The notes beneath the pieces are model-generated. The model worked only from the letters and a program-made list of their open reading frames with translations, ran no database searches and had not been told where the DNA came from. The position numbers and the translations under genes are program-made. A stretch of 64,000 bases of DNA from NCBI RefSeq assembly GCF_900129115.1, contig NZ_FQUR01000006.1:1-64000 (forward strand). The letters are read 5' to 3'. Position 1 is the first letter of the stretch; each line of letters starts with the position of its first letter. Source of the DNA: Thermoanaerobacter uzonensis DSM 18761. GTDB taxonomy: Bacteria; Bacillota; Thermoanaerobacteria; Thermoanaerobacterales; Thermoanaerobacteraceae. Of this stretch, positions 32,898 to 42,054 are shown piece by piece.

Positions 32898-33953
32898 TTG
32901 CTTACAAAAGAACAAGTATTAAACGCTTTAAGAAAGGTCTATGACCCAGAAATAGGAAGAAGTATAGTTGACCTTGATATGGTGAGAAATATTCAAATAG
33001 AAGGGGATAAAGTTACAATTGACATAAACCTTACTGTGAAAGGTTGCCCTCTTCAAGATACTATTAAAAAAGATGCTATCGAAGAAGTATCCAAACTTGA
33101 AGGAGTTTCAGAAGTAATAGTAAATTTAGGTAGCATGACAGAAGAAGAACGACAAAATTTAGCAAGAAAGCTTAGCGGTGACAGGAAACCTATATTTGAA
33201 AATACGAGAGTAATAGTAGTAGGTAGTGGAAAAGGTGGAGTAGGCAAGTCCACTGTTGCAGTTAATTTAGCTGTAGCCCTTGCTAGATTAGGTTTTAAAG
33301 TAGGGCTTTTGGATGCTGATGTGTTGGGATTTAGTGTTCCAAGGCTTTTGGGAATTGTGGATGAAAGACCTTACGCATTGGATGAGCACACTATTTTGCC
33401 ATTAGAAAGATTCGGGATAAAAGTGATTTCAATGGGTAATTTTACTGACGAAGATACACCTTTAATATGGAGAGGTCCACTTTTGTCAGGAGTTCTTGAT
33501 CAGTTTTTCAATGATGTATATTGGGGAGAATTAGATTATTTAGTATTGGATTTACCCCCAGGGACAGGAGATATACCTCTTACAGTGATGCAAAAATTGC
33601 CTGAGTCAAAATTTGTGCTTGTGACAACTCCACAAGCTTCAGCTTCTCACGTAGCAGGAAGAATTGGTTATATGGCTAAGAAAGTTAATTTAGAAGTTAT
33701 AGGCATTGTGGAAAACATGTCATATTTTGAATGTCCTAACTGCCACCAAAGATATAATATTTTTGGTGAAGGGGAAACAGAAAAATTAGCGCAAGATTTA
33801 GGAACGGAAATACTTGTAAAGATTCCCATAACGGTTAAAGTCAGAGAATTAAGCGATGTAGGTATACCACCTGCTTTTGATGATGGACCTGAGGGACTTC
33901 CTTATATTGAGCTGGCGGAAAAAGTTGTGGAGAAAGTAAGGCCTATCAAATAA
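32898..33953 (+). CDS. mrp: Mrp/NBP35-type P-loop iron-sulfur carrier
   Basis: 351 aa. N-terminal MIP18/DUF59 domain (about 1-80; DPEIGRSIVDLDMVRNIQI), then the deviant Walker A GSGKGGVGKSTVAVNLAVAL, LDADVLGFSVPRLLG (Walker A'), and the CPNC motif (FECPNCHQRY) that holds a bridging iron-sulfur cluster. Carries and inserts Fe-S clusters. The start is TTG 32898 as the Shine-Dalgarno GGGAGGT is inside the longer frame. Preceded by a divergent sigI. Confidence 0.92.
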   Translation: MLTKEQVLNALRKVYDPEIGRSIVDLDMVRNIQIEGDKVTIDINLTVKGCPLQDTIKKDAIEEVSKLEGVSEVIVNLGSMTEEERQNLARKLSGDRKPIFENTRVIVVGSGKGGVGKSTVAVNLAVALARLGFKVGLLDADVLGFSVPRLLGIVDERPYALDEHTILPLERFGIKVISMGNFTDEDTPLIWRGPLLSGVLDQFFNDVYWGELDYLVLDLPPGTGDIPLTVMQKLPESKFVLVTTPQASASHVAGRIGYMAKKVNLEVIGIVENMSYFECPNCHQRYNIFGEGETEKLAQDLGTEILVKIPITVKVRELSDVGIPPAFDDGPEGLPYIELAEKVVEKVRPIK

Positions 33954-33974
33954 AAAAGCCTCTTTGTGAGGCGC

Positions 33975-34247
33975 CAGACTGTAGACAAACCCTTTTTCAT
34001 AATAAAGGAGGCATTTTGCATTTGTGAGGCGACTTGTTACAAAGCGGCAACTAAACTTAGCGAGACCGAGGAACGGAGGCAGGGCCGAAGCCAAGGAGGG
34101 CGGAGGCGGGCACATGAGGCAAGGACGCCGAATGTGCCCGGAACCCTGCCGGAGTCCGAGGGGAAGCTTATGTTTAGTCGCTTTGTAACTCTGGAGCGAA
34201 CAATGCAAAATGCCTCCTTCAAAGAAAATAACTTTGTCGACAAACTG
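33975..34247 (+). mobile_element. Terminator-inserted palindromic element, copy 4 (divergent)
   Basis: 273 bp, the most divergent member: the arms read AAAGGAGGCATTTTGCAT instead of AAAGGAGATATTTTGTAT, in both arms, a paired change. Ends CAGACTGTAGACAAAC and GTCGACAAACTG. It is located between convergent mrp and the NifX-like gene. Flanked by remains of a terminator (AAGCCTCTTTGTGAGGC on the left; AAGCCTCTTTGGGAG on the right), now partly decayed, so the direct repeat is imperfect and shorter. Confidence 0.85.
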
Positions 34248-34268
34248 AAGCCTCTTTGGGAGTATCTT

Positions 34269-34625
34269 TTATTTTGCAAGTTCGTCTTCAGGAATTGTAT
34301 CAGTTAAATTTTCAACATATTTTGAGAGGTTTTGTATAACTTCTTCATAAGGCAAACTTTTCTCAAGACGTATAAATTTTAGCCCTTTTTGCTTTGCTTT
34401 TCCATAAGAAAGACTGCAAAAAGCTTCAGGCACAGTTATTACTACATCGGTTTTTTGGTCAAGGAGAAAATCCACAATAGCACTTCTTCTACCTTCTTTT
34501 AGAAAGTATCCCGGATTATCGTACTTTTCACTATTTTCTTTTTGGGTATCAAAAATAATTATATATGGCCCGTCGGGAAGTTTTTCAATATAACCCTCCT
34601 CTGTTGTTGTAGCAGCTATTCTCAT
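34269..34625 (-). CDS. NifX/NifB-family (dinitrogenase cofactor-like) small protein
   Basis: 118 aa. MRIAATTTEEGYIEKLPDG and the C-terminal helical half resemble the small dinitrogenase iron-molybdenum cofactor-binding (NifX/NafY-like) domain, which in anaerobes without nif genes is often found near Mrp-type Fe-S ATPases, as here. One cysteine (CSLSYGKAK). The similarity is moderate. It faces mrp convergently. Ribosome site AGGAGG. Function unknown, probably metal-cluster related. Confidence 0.55.
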   Translation of the reverse strand: MRIAATTTEEGYIEKLPDGPYIIIFDTQKENSEKYDNPGYFLKEGRRSAIVDFLLDQKTDVVITVPEAFCSLSYGKAKQKGLKFIRLEKSLPYEEVIQNLSKYVENLTDTIPEDELAK

Positions 34626-34704
34626 ACAAATTTGCCTCCTTATTTTTACGTATTTTCTATAAATTAATTATACTCCTTATAGAGAGAAAACAAAATTTTT
34701 AATA

Positions 34705-34734
34705 TTGTGCTCGATATATATTCTATGATATAAT
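34705..34734 (+). promoter_or_regulatory. Promoter for the membrane protein/FtsH-like pair
   Basis: TTGTGC, 18-nt spacer, TATAAT, about 30 nt upstream of the TTG start of the next gene. Confidence 0.5.
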
Positions 34735-34764
34735 ACAGTATATCGTAGACAAGGAGTGAGGGTT

Positions 34765-35283
34765 TTGCTAAAGGGGATAAAATGGCAGATTGTTTTGATA
34801 ACTTTTGTAGTAGTTTTTGGATTTTTATTTGCCGGCTTTCAATTGTATCAAAATAAAATTCTGCCCGATAAGATTTCAAAAGATGTAAGTACGGTTAAAT
34901 TTGTTAAAATGGCAACAATTTCAACTGATACCAATGGATATACTATAAAAGTTAGATTAGGAGAAGTAGAAAATTTAATGGAAACTTATAAAGAAATAGA
35001 AAATAAGGTGAATAAATATCCTGTTAAAATAAATATTTTACTTATTGACAATCCTAATGAGAAGTTGAATAATGTTTATTATAACTGTCAGTTTTCAATT
35101 TACGAAGGCATACAAAAAGGCGATTATATGAAGATGTATGATACAATAAAAGAGATTTCAAGTAAAAATAGTGTAATATCTTATGTATATATTGATAAGC
35201 AAAATGTCTATTTAGATTTAAGTGATGGTTCTCATTATTTATATAAAATAATACCGCGTGAGGCTTACAAGGGGGAAAGCTAA
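34765..35283 (+). CDS. Single-pass membrane protein, possible partner of the FtsH-like protease
   Basis: 172 aa, unrecognised. One membrane helix (about 8-28), then an extracytoplasmic domain of about 140 residues with alternating strands and helices. Near the C-terminus VYIDKQNVYLDLSDGSHYLY resembles the strand pattern of the FtsH extracytoplasmic domain. TTG 34765 is chosen as AAGGAG is 8 nt upstream. It runs directly into the start of the FtsH-like gene (stop TAA, then ATG), so the two are coupled. The functional link is inferred from this. Confidence 0.6.
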   Translation: MLKGIKWQIVLITFVVVFGFLFAGFQLYQNKILPDKISKDVSTVKFVKMATISTDTNGYTIKVRLGEVENLMETYKEIENKVNKYPVKINILLIDNPNEKLNNVYYNCQFSIYEGIQKGDYMKMYDTIKEISSKNSVISYVYIDKQNVYLDLSDGSHYLYKIIPREAYKGES

Positions 35284-35284
35284 A

Positions 35285-36766
35285 ATGGTTAAAGAAATTT
35301 TATTAGGAGTAGTTATTGCTTTTGGAATATTTGCAGCTTTTCTAGGTATAAATGTTACTCCTTTACTCTTTCTGGCAGGTGCTTTTTTGCTTTTTAACTA
35401 TGTTATGGAAAATAAAGGGTTAATAGCAGGGAGCAAAAATATTATAAAGCCCGAATCGGAAATATCCTTTGAAGATATTGGAGGACAAAATACTGCTATT
35501 TCTGAGTTAAAAGAAGCTTTGGATTTCGTAATAAATAGGGAGAAAATATCTAAGATGGGTATACGGCCTATCAAGGGCATATTACTGACAGGACCTCCTG
35601 GAACTGGTAAAACTTTATTAGCTAAAGCAGCTGCAAAATATACAAATTCGAGTTTTATAGCTACTTCAGGTAGTGAATTTATAGAAATGTATGCGGGAGT
35701 AGGTGCTCAAAGAGTTAGAAATCTTTTTGAGACGGCAAAAAATCTTGCTAGAAAAGAAGGCAAAAACAGTGCAATAATATTTATTGATGAAATTGACATA
35801 TTAGGTGCTAAAAGAGGAACTAATGAAAGCCATCATGAATACGACCAAACCCTTAATCAATTGTTAGTGGAAATGGATGGGATTAAAAGTGATGGAGAAA
35901 TAAATATTTTACTAATTGCTGCAACAAACAGGCCAGATTTATTAGATCCTGCTCTTTTGCGACCTGGCAGATTTGACAGGCAAGTAGTTGTGGATTTACC
36001 AGATAAAAGTGGAAGGCTGCAGATTTTAAAAATTCATACAAAGAATAAGCCTTTGGGGAAAGATGTCAATCTCGAAAAAATAGCTGAAGATACTTTTGGT
36101 TTTTCTGGAGCTCATTTAGAGAGCCTTTGCAATGAGGCAGCGATTCTTGCTATGCGAGATAATTCAGAAGCTATTTTACAAAAGCATTTTAAAGAGGCTG
36201 TAGATAAAGTTATATTGGGAGAAAAAAGTGATAGAAAACCTACAGAAGAAGAGATATTTAGGGTTTCTGTTCATGAATCGGGACATGCGATAATAAGTGA
36301 AACAGTAAATCCAGGTTCTGTTGCGACTGTTACAATTGTACCGAGAGGTAGAGCACTTGGATTTGTGAGGCAGACAGACAAAGAAGACATGCTCATTTAT
36401 ACAAAAGAACAGTTGGAAAAAGATATAATGGTGGCTTTAGGTGGTACAGTAGCTGAGCTTTTGGTTTTGGGCAATAGAAGTACTGGTTCTGCTAATGACT
36501 TTGAACAGGCAGTTGATATTGCAAAGAAGATGGTATACACTGGATTGTCCGATTTAGGGATAGTAAGTAAAGAAGATGTTCCTAAGGAAAAGGTCAATGA
36601 GGAAGTAAATAAAATTATTCAGGTCCAAGAAGGAAAAGTAAAAGAAATTTTAGAGGGAAAACTGGAAGTATTAAAAGCGATTGCAGATATTTTAAGGAAA
36701 GAAGAAACTATATCAGGAGAGAAACTAAGAAAACTGATAGGTGAGAAGGAAGTTGCTATAGCTTGA
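35285..36766 (+). CDS. FtsH-like AAA+ zinc metalloprotease
   Basis: 493 aa. Two closely spaced membrane helices (residues about 4-22 and 26-42) with almost no loop between, then the AAA+ module: GILLTGPPGTGKTLLAKAA (Walker A), AIIFIDEIDILG (Walker B), ATNRPDLLDPALLRPGRFDR (second region of homology), and the protease site VSVHESGHAI (HExxH, zinc ligands) with the distal SANDFEQAVDIA. Degrades membrane and regulatory proteins. Shorter than classical FtsH (over 600 aa), because it lacks the extracytoplasmic domain between the helices. ATG 35285 is used; upstream GGGGG. Confidence 0.87.
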   Translation: MVKEILLGVVIAFGIFAAFLGINVTPLLFLAGAFLLFNYVMENKGLIAGSKNIIKPESEISFEDIGGQNTAISELKEALDFVINREKISKMGIRPIKGILLTGPPGTGKTLLAKAAAKYTNSSFIATSGSEFIEMYAGVGAQRVRNLFETAKNLARKEGKNSAIIFIDEIDILGAKRGTNESHHEYDQTLNQLLVEMDGIKSDGEINILLIAATNRPDLLDPALLRPGRFDRQVVVDLPDKSGRLQILKIHTKNKPLGKDVNLEKIAEDTFGFSGAHLESLCNEAAILAMRDNSEAILQKHFKEAVDKVILGEKSDRKPTEEEIFRVSVHESGHAIISETVNPGSVATVTIVPRGRALGFVRQTDKEDMLIYTKEQLEKDIMVALGGTVAELLVLGNRSTGSANDFEQAVDIAKKMVYTGLSDLGIVSKEDVPKEKVNEEVNKIIQVQEGKVKEILEGKLEVLKAIADILRKEETISGEKLRKLIGEKEVAIA

Positions 36767-36782
36767 TTTGTATAAAAAGCCC

Positions 36783-36813
36783 TTGAATATTTTTTAACTT
36801 TGTCAATAAGCTA
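36783..36813 (+). mobile_element. Remnant of an earlier repeat element
   Basis: About 31 bp that match the right-hand end of the element (TTGAATATTTTTTAACTTTG then TCAATAAGCTA), sitting between two AAAGCCCTT terminator arms. It is what is left of a first insertion after a deletion of about 235 bp. The second full copy starts 17 bp later, in the hairpin duplicated by the first. Confidence 0.75.
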
Positions 36814-36829
36814 AAGCCCTTAAAGGGAT

Positions 36830-37093
36830 CAGACTGTAGACAAACTTTCGAAAAGAAGATATTTTGCAATCGGTGCGACTTGTGACAAAGCGCTACCAAA
36901 ACTTAGCGAGACCTAGGGTGAAGGCAGGGCCGAAGTCATGGATGGCGGAGGCGGGCACTAAGGCAAGGATGTCGAATGTGCCCGGGATCCTGCCGGAACC
37001 CGAAGGTCAAGCTTTAGTTTTGTCGCTTTGGAACATCGGAGCGACGATGCAAAATATCTTCTTCAAAAAATTTTTGATTTTGTCAACAAACTG
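36830..37093 (+). mobile_element. Terminator-inserted palindromic element, copy 5
   Basis: 264 bp. It lies after the FtsH-like gene and before the Ech promoter. The flanking direct repeat (36815-36829 and 37094-37108; AGCCCTTAAAGGG, with one difference at the end) is a terminator stem with almost no loop. The right copy is followed by TTATTTTT. Another, older copy of the same hairpin and element end is just upstream. The inner helix is GGCA / TGTC around AGGA, with a G-U pair. Confidence 0.88.
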
Positions 37094-37272
37094 AGCCCTT
37101 AAAGGGTTATTTTTATGACAAAAATAAACCAAATTATGAGAAAAAAACAAGGGTATTATCTATTTTAATAAGCGAAGAGTTAAGTGATAGTTAAGATAAG
37201 GGAAAATCCAGTTTGTTAAAATAATAACACAAAAAAATATTATTATTTCATGATAAATATTATCTATTGTTA

Positions 37273-37301
37273 TTGACTTTGCACAGATGAAACCTTATAA
37301 T
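37273..37301 (+). promoter_or_regulatory. Sigma-A-type promoter of the ech-hyp operon
   Basis: TTGACT, 17-nt spacer, TATAAT. It lies about 85 nt before the echA start codon. Close gene spacing from here to hypE (37386-47926) suggests a transcript of over 10 kb. The upstream 37109-37272 has no recognisable operator. Confidence 0.75.
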
Positions 37302-37385
37302 TATTGTAGAACGTTTATCAATTAATTAGAATTCTGTATACAATATGTAAGGTGTAGTTAGTTAAATTGTAAGAGAGGTGTTTTT

Positions 37386-39272
37386 ATGCAGTCAAATCTA
37401 TTACTGCTAAGCGTTTTATTCCCTATTATAGCGGGTATTATCGTTCTTTTTTTGAGACAATCTTCTATTAGAAAAGTTTTCATTGCTACATCTTTAGGTG
37501 TAATCGTTTTACTATCTTTAATTATGTTGGTAACCTTAAAAGTACCTGATATTTTTAATTCTCCGGCTTATTACAATGGAATGGATTTGGCTATCAAAAT
37601 AGGGGATTTTGCTCTTTTGTTTTATGTGCTTTATATTTCTTTTAAAATTAAAGAATGGAGAGCTACTTTTTTTGCGGTATTACAACTTGTTCCTTTGATA
37701 TACTTTGAGTTTTTTATGTTAAAAGAACATGAAGTCGCAATGTTTTTTGTAGACGAGCTCTCTATCATTATGAATTTAATTATATCGATTGTTGGTTCTT
37801 TAATAGCTATTTACGCTTTTGGATATATGGACCATCATGAAGAAGAGAAACATGTATCACCCACAAGACAGCCGAGATTTTTTGCTATTATACTTGTATT
37901 CCTTGGTGCAATGAATGGAGTAGTATTTTCAAATAATTTAATGTGGATTTATTTCTTCTGGGAAATAACTACTCTGAGCTCTTTCCTGTTAATAGGTCAT
38001 GACCAGACTGAAGAGGCTATTAAAAATGCTTCAAGGGCATTGTGGATTAACATGATGGGGGGAGTTGCGCTTTTATTAGGTATAATATTTATCTACACAA
38101 ACTACAATACTACCTCTTTAGCAGAAGTATTGAGCATAAAAGATGCTACGTATATACTTCTACCCATGTTTTTCATAGCGTTTGCAGCATTTACTAAGTC
38201 TGCTCAACTGCCTTTTCAGAGTTGGTTGCTTGGCGCAATGGTGGCTCCTACGCCAGTTTCTGCGCTTTTGCACTCCAGTACAATGGTTAAGGCGGGTATA
38301 TATATTTTACTGAGATTTTCGCCACTTTTTAGAGGTACATTGTTGAGTGATTTTATAGCAATATATGGTGCGTTTACTTTCGTAGCTACAGCTTTCCTTG
38401 CTGTAAGTCAAAGTAATGCCAAAAGGATATTGGCATATTCTACTGTGTCAAATTTAGGGCTTATGATAGCAAGCATTGGACTCAATACTTCAAGTGCTAT
38501 TGCTGCAGCTATATTGCTTTTGATATTCCATGCTGTGTCTAAAGCTTTGTTATTCTTGTGCGTTGGAACGATAGAACAGCACATTGGGAGCAGAGACATT
38601 GAAGATATGAAAGGTTTGATAAATAGGATGCCTGTAACAGCAGCAATAACTTTTATAGGAATTTTGACTCTTATGGCAGCACCTTTCGGAATGCTGGTTT
38701 CTAAATGGCTTATAATAGAAGTAGCAGCTAACCAAATTTTGATTTCCATCATATTAGCGATAGGAAGTGCTTTGACTGTACTTTATTATACCAGATGGAT
38801 AGGAAATCTTTTGTCGGGGACGTATTTTAGCCAACATTCAGAAGAACATGTGAATCCCACAGTTGGCATTTCCCTTTACAGTTTGACAGCTATAGCTATT
38901 GCATTAAGTTTTATAGTTTCTATCCTTTATAACATGCTTGTAATGCCTCAGATATTGACTATGAAAATGGATGTTGTACTAAAAGCTGTGAGAGGTTATT
39001 TATATACGCCGGCTGGTGGGTTTACTATATATCCAATTTTCATAACTCTTGGCATAGCAATAGTGCTTTCATTGATTTCTATAAGAAAATCTACGAAAGT
39101 TGTGGTAAAAACAACTCCTTATACGGCAGGGCTTAATTATATAGAGGATAATGGATATAATGTAAGAAATTATTACCTTACGACTTTTGCAAATGAGGGA
39201 ACATTGACGAGATATTTTAATTATGTTTCTATTGCTTTAATTGCTGTAATTCTGGGAGGTGCTTTGATATGA
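37386..39272 (+). CDS. echA: Ech hydrogenase subunit EchA (NuoL/Mrp-antiporter-like)
   Basis: 628 aa, over a dozen membrane helices. The proton-translocating NADH-ubiquinone oxidoreductase (NuoL) region is at residues about 110-420 with FFWEITTLSSFLLIGHDQTEEAI, the lysine-bearing AFAAFTKSAQLPFQSWLLGAM (shown in part) and HSSTMVKAGIYILLRFSP. It is the ion-pumping subunit of Ech, which couples ferredoxin oxidation and proton reduction to ion transport. GAGAGGTG ribosome site. Stop overlaps the echB start by four bases (ATGA). Confidence 0.92.
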   Translation: MQSNLLLLSVLFPIIAGIIVLFLRQSSIRKVFIATSLGVIVLLSLIMLVTLKVPDIFNSPAYYNGMDLAIKIGDFALLFYVLYISFKIKEWRATFFAVLQLVPLIYFEFFMLKEHEVAMFFVDELSIIMNLIISIVGSLIAIYAFGYMDHHEEEKHVSPTRQPRFFAIILVFLGAMNGVVFSNNLMWIYFFWEITTLSSFLLIGHDQTEEAIKNASRALWINMMGGVALLLGIIFIYTNYNTTSLAEVLSIKDATYILLPMFFIAFAAFTKSAQLPFQSWLLGAMVAPTPVSALLHSSTMVKAGIYILLRFSPLFRGTLLSDFIAIYGAFTFVATAFLAVSQSNAKRILAYSTVSNLGLMIASIGLNTSSAIAAAILLLIFHAVSKALLFLCVGTIEQHIGSRDIEDMKGLINRMPVTAAITFIGILTLMAAPFGMLVSKWLIIEVAANQILISIILAIGSALTVLYYTRWIGNLLSGTYFSQHSEEHVNPTVGISLYSLTAIAIALSFIVSILYNMLVMPQILTMKMDVVLKAVRGYLYTPAGGFTIYPIFITLGIAIVLSLISIRKSTKVVVKTTPYTAGLNYIEDNGYNVRNYYLTTFANEGTLTRYFNYVSIALIAVILGGALI

Positions 39273-40123
39273 CTTTGAATGAAGTGGTAATATTTATCGC
39301 AGCAATAGTTATAGCTCCATTGATTGGCGGTTTTTTGTCTGGAATTGATAGAAAACTAACAGCCTTTATACAAGGAAGATATGGACCTCCCATCTGGCAA
39401 CCTTTTTACGATGTAATAAAACTTTTGTACAAGCAAAAACTATTAGTAAATGACTTTCAAGTATTTTCTGCCTATATGTATCTTTTATCAGCGATTCTTT
39501 CTGTGGGGCTTTTTGCATTGAAAGCTGACCTTTTGATGATTTTATTCATCATGTCTGTAGGGCTTGTGTTCTATATAGCAGGGGCTCTTTCAACAAAATC
39601 ACCCTATAGTCAGGTAGGAGCACAAAGAGAGCTTATGCAGATGTTGGCTTACGAGCCCATGCTGATATTTTTTGTTATATCGGTATACAATGTAACAGGG
39701 AGTTTTAATTTGGCGCAAATAATGACGCATGGCAGATTGATTTTAGATTTACCTTTGATGTTTTTGTTGCTGGGCTTAGTATTGACAATAAAGCTAAAGA
39801 AATCTCCTTTTGATTTATCAGCATCAGAACACGCTCATCAAGAGTTGGTAAGAGGCATTTTGACAGATTATTCAGGGCCTTACCTGGCATTAATTCATAT
39901 TGCTGACTGGTATGAAATGATTTTAATACTAGCAATGATAGCTATATTATGGTCTCAAAATCTTGTAATAGGTACTCTTATTGCTTTGGCGACATTTTTT
40001 ATGGATATAGTCATAGATAATATAACGGCAAGAATGACAGTAAAGTGGATGTTAGCTTTTAGTTGGAGTATAAGCATTTTGTTTACAATTATAAATATAG
40101 CTTATATTTACTTTAGGAGATGA
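39269..40123 (+). CDS. echB: Ech hydrogenase subunit EchB (NuoH-like)
   Basis: 284 aa, about eight membrane helices. NuoH family: DRKLTAFIQGRYGPPIWQPF near the N-terminus, AQRELMQMLAYEPML, and KSPFDLSASEHAHQELVRG. It anchors the peripheral hydrogenase to the membrane and takes part in ion movement. Its start overlaps the echA stop and its stop is overlapped by the upstream region of echC. Confidence 0.93.
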   Translation: MTLNEVVIFIAAIVIAPLIGGFLSGIDRKLTAFIQGRYGPPIWQPFYDVIKLLYKQKLLVNDFQVFSAYMYLLSAILSVGLFALKADLLMILFIMSVGLVFYIAGALSTKSPYSQVGAQRELMQMLAYEPMLIFFVISVYNVTGSFNLAQIMTHGRLILDLPLMFLLLGLVLTIKLKKSPFDLSASEHAHQELVRGILTDYSGPYLALIHIADWYEMILILAMIAILWSQNLVIGTLIALATFFMDIVIDNITARMTVKWMLAFSWSISILFTIINIAYIYFRR

Positions 40124-40128
40124 TTGTG

Positions 40129-40596
40129 ATGGGTTTAAAAGAGTTTATTGAAAAATCTTTTAAAAAGTCACCGTGGGTTTTGCATTACAACTGTAGCAGT
40201 TGTAATGGTTGTGATATTGAAATCTTAGCTTGTATGACTCCTCTCTATGACATGGAGAGGTTTGGTATGGTAAATGTAGGGAATCCAAAACATGCGGATA
40301 TTTTAGTGGTGACAGGTACAGTTAATACAAGAAATAAGGAAGTCTTAAAAAATATATACGACCAAATGCCTGACCCTAAAGTTGTGGTAGCAGTAGGAGT
40401 TTGTGCCGCAACTGGTGGAGTATTCAGAGAAGCTTATAATGTTATAGGAGGAATTGATAAAGTAATTCCTGTAGATGTCTATGTGCCAGGTTGTCCTGCG
40501 AAGCCGGAGGCTATAATAGACGGGCTTTATAAAGCGGCTGAGATTTTAAAAGAAAAATATGAAAAAATGGGGAAAGCTGAAGAGGTGTTAAAATGA
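40129..40596 (+). CDS. echC: Ech hydrogenase small subunit EchC (NuoB-like)
   Basis: 155 aa. Carries one 4Fe-4S cluster of the proximal type: CSSCNGCDIEILACMTPLYD, then GVCAATGGVF and the last ligand in VPGCPAKPEAIIDG. It passes electrons to the nickel-iron site. Start ATG 40129 follows AGGAG by 9 nt; ATG 40120 is too close to it. Lies four bases before echD. Confidence 0.93.
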   Translation: MGLKEFIEKSFKKSPWVLHYNCSSCNGCDIEILACMTPLYDMERFGMVNVGNPKHADILVVTGTVNTRNKEVLKNIYDQMPDPKVVVAVGVCAATGGVFREAYNVIGGIDKVIPVDVYVPGCPAKPEAIIDGLYKAAEILKEKYEKMGKAEEVLK

Positions 40597-40970
40597 TTAC
40601 GACTAAAGAAATAAAATTGGAGGATATCGAAAAAGAAACGAAATATTATTATGAAAATGGGTATAGATTTGTTACTGAAACATGTCTTGAAGAAGAAGGC
40701 AAATTTAAAATAATTTATACCTTTGAAAAAGACTATCAAATGGATAGTTTTCATGTTTTTGTATCTCCACAAGAAGAGGTACCCAGCATTTCAAAAGTAT
40801 ATTTTGCTGCACTTCCTGTAGAAAATGAGATACATGAAATGTTTGGAATAAAATTTAAAAATTTAGTACTTGACTTCCAAGGATTGTTATTTTTAGGGGA
40901 ATACGCTCCTATTTCTCCACAAGCTAGTATAGAAATCATGAGAAGGGATAAAGGTGATAAGAATGAGTGA
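40593..40970 (+). CDS. echD: Ech hydrogenase subunit EchD (NuoC-like)
   Basis: 125 aa. NuoC-like hydrophilic subunit: sequence FHVFVSPQEEVPSISKVYFA then AALPVENEIHEMFGIKF and LDFQGLLFL; the EIHEMFG motif is the usual hallmark of the 30-kDa family. No cofactor. Its stop overlaps the start of echE. Confidence 0.9.
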   Translation: MITTKEIKLEDIEKETKYYYENGYRFVTETCLEEEGKFKIIYTFEKDYQMDSFHVFVSPQEEVPSISKVYFAALPVENEIHEMFGIKFKNLVLDFQGLLFLGEYAPISPQASIEIMRRDKGDKNE

Positions 40971-42045
40971 AAAAAGTACAATACCATTTGGTCCACAACA
41001 TCCTGTTTTGCCAGAGCCTATACACTTGAAATTGGTCGTTGAGGATGAAAAAGTAGTAGAGGCTTACCCGGCTTTTGGTTTTGTTCATAGAGGGCTTGAG
41101 TTGCTTGTTAAGAAAAAGGATTTTAATCAAATGGTATATGTGGTTGACCATATTTGTGGCATCTGCAGTGCTATGCATGGCCAAGCTTATTGCCAGGCAG
41201 TAGAGGAATTGATTGGCGTTGATGTACCAGAGAGAGCAAAATATTTAAGGGTTATTTGGGCAGAAATTCACAGGATTCACAGCCATCTTCTCTGGTTTGG
41301 CCTTTTGGCAGATGCTTTTGGATTTGAGAATCTTTTTATGTTGTCTTGGAGAATAAGGGAAAAGATAATGGATATACTGGAAGCTACAGCTGGTAACAGA
41401 GTGATTATTTCTGTAAACATTGTTGGTGGTGTGAGAAGAGATATTGATAATGAGCAGGCAAAATGGGTACTTAATGAGCTTAAAGAAGTCGAAGAAGGCT
41501 TAAAAGAGCTTGATAAAATAGTTAGAAATAATTATACTATTAAACAAAGAACCGTAGGTGTTGGTGTACTTTCTAAAGATGAAGCCTATAAGTTGGGAGC
41601 TGTAGGACCTACTCTGAGAGGAAGCGGTGTACCAATCGATATGAGAACGACAGGATATGCTGCTTATAAGGACTTAGATTTTGAACCAATTGTAGAAAAA
41701 GATGGAGATACTTATGCGCGAACAATTGTAAGGGTAAAAGAAATGTTTCAGTCAATAGACCTTGTAAGACAAGCAATAAGTAAGCTGCCAGAAGGGGAAC
41801 TTAATGTAAAAGTAAAGCCTAATTTACCTGCTGGTGAAGTTATCTCAAGAGTCGAACAGCCTAGAGGCGAAGTATTTTACTACATTAAATCCACTGGAGG
41901 AAAATACTTAGATAGGCTTAGAATAAGAACGCCTACTTTTGCAAATTTAGCATCTCTTTTGTACATGCTTCCAGGCAGTACTTTAGCAGATGTACCTGTG
42001 CTTGTTTTGACAATTGACCCATGTATCAGCTGTACTGAAAGGTAG
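40963..42045 (+). CDS. echE: Ech hydrogenase large catalytic subunit EchE
   Basis: 360 aa. The nickel-iron ligands are in the two CxxC pairs: DHICGICSAMHGQAY (about residues 63-76) and DPCISCTER at the very C-terminus. The protein ends right after that motif, so there is no C-terminal extension to be cut off during maturation. This fits the lack of a HycI/HyaD-type protease gene nearby. Start ATG 40963 is 5 nt after AAAGGTGA. Belongs to the NuoD family (NiFe group 4). Confidence 0.94.
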   Translation: MSEKSTIPFGPQHPVLPEPIHLKLVVEDEKVVEAYPAFGFVHRGLELLVKKKDFNQMVYVVDHICGICSAMHGQAYCQAVEELIGVDVPERAKYLRVIWAEIHRIHSHLLWFGLLADAFGFENLFMLSWRIREKIMDILEATAGNRVIISVNIVGGVRRDIDNEQAKWVLNELKEVEEGLKELDKIVRNNYTIKQRTVGVGVLSKDEAYKLGAVGPTLRGSGVPIDMRTTGYAAYKDLDFEPIVEKDGDTYARTIVRVKEMFQSIDLVRQAISKLPEGELNVKVKPNLPAGEVISRVEQPRGEVFYYIKSTGGKYLDRLRIRTPTFANLASLLYMLPGSTLADVPVLVLTIDPCISCTER

Positions 42046-42054
42046 GTGGTGTAG

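Noticed and set aside
33975-34260. Exact hairpin duplication at copy 4
   Set aside because: The flanks share only AAGCCTCTTTG and then diverge, so this copy was not used as evidence for the hairpin rule, although it is consistent with an old, decayed case.
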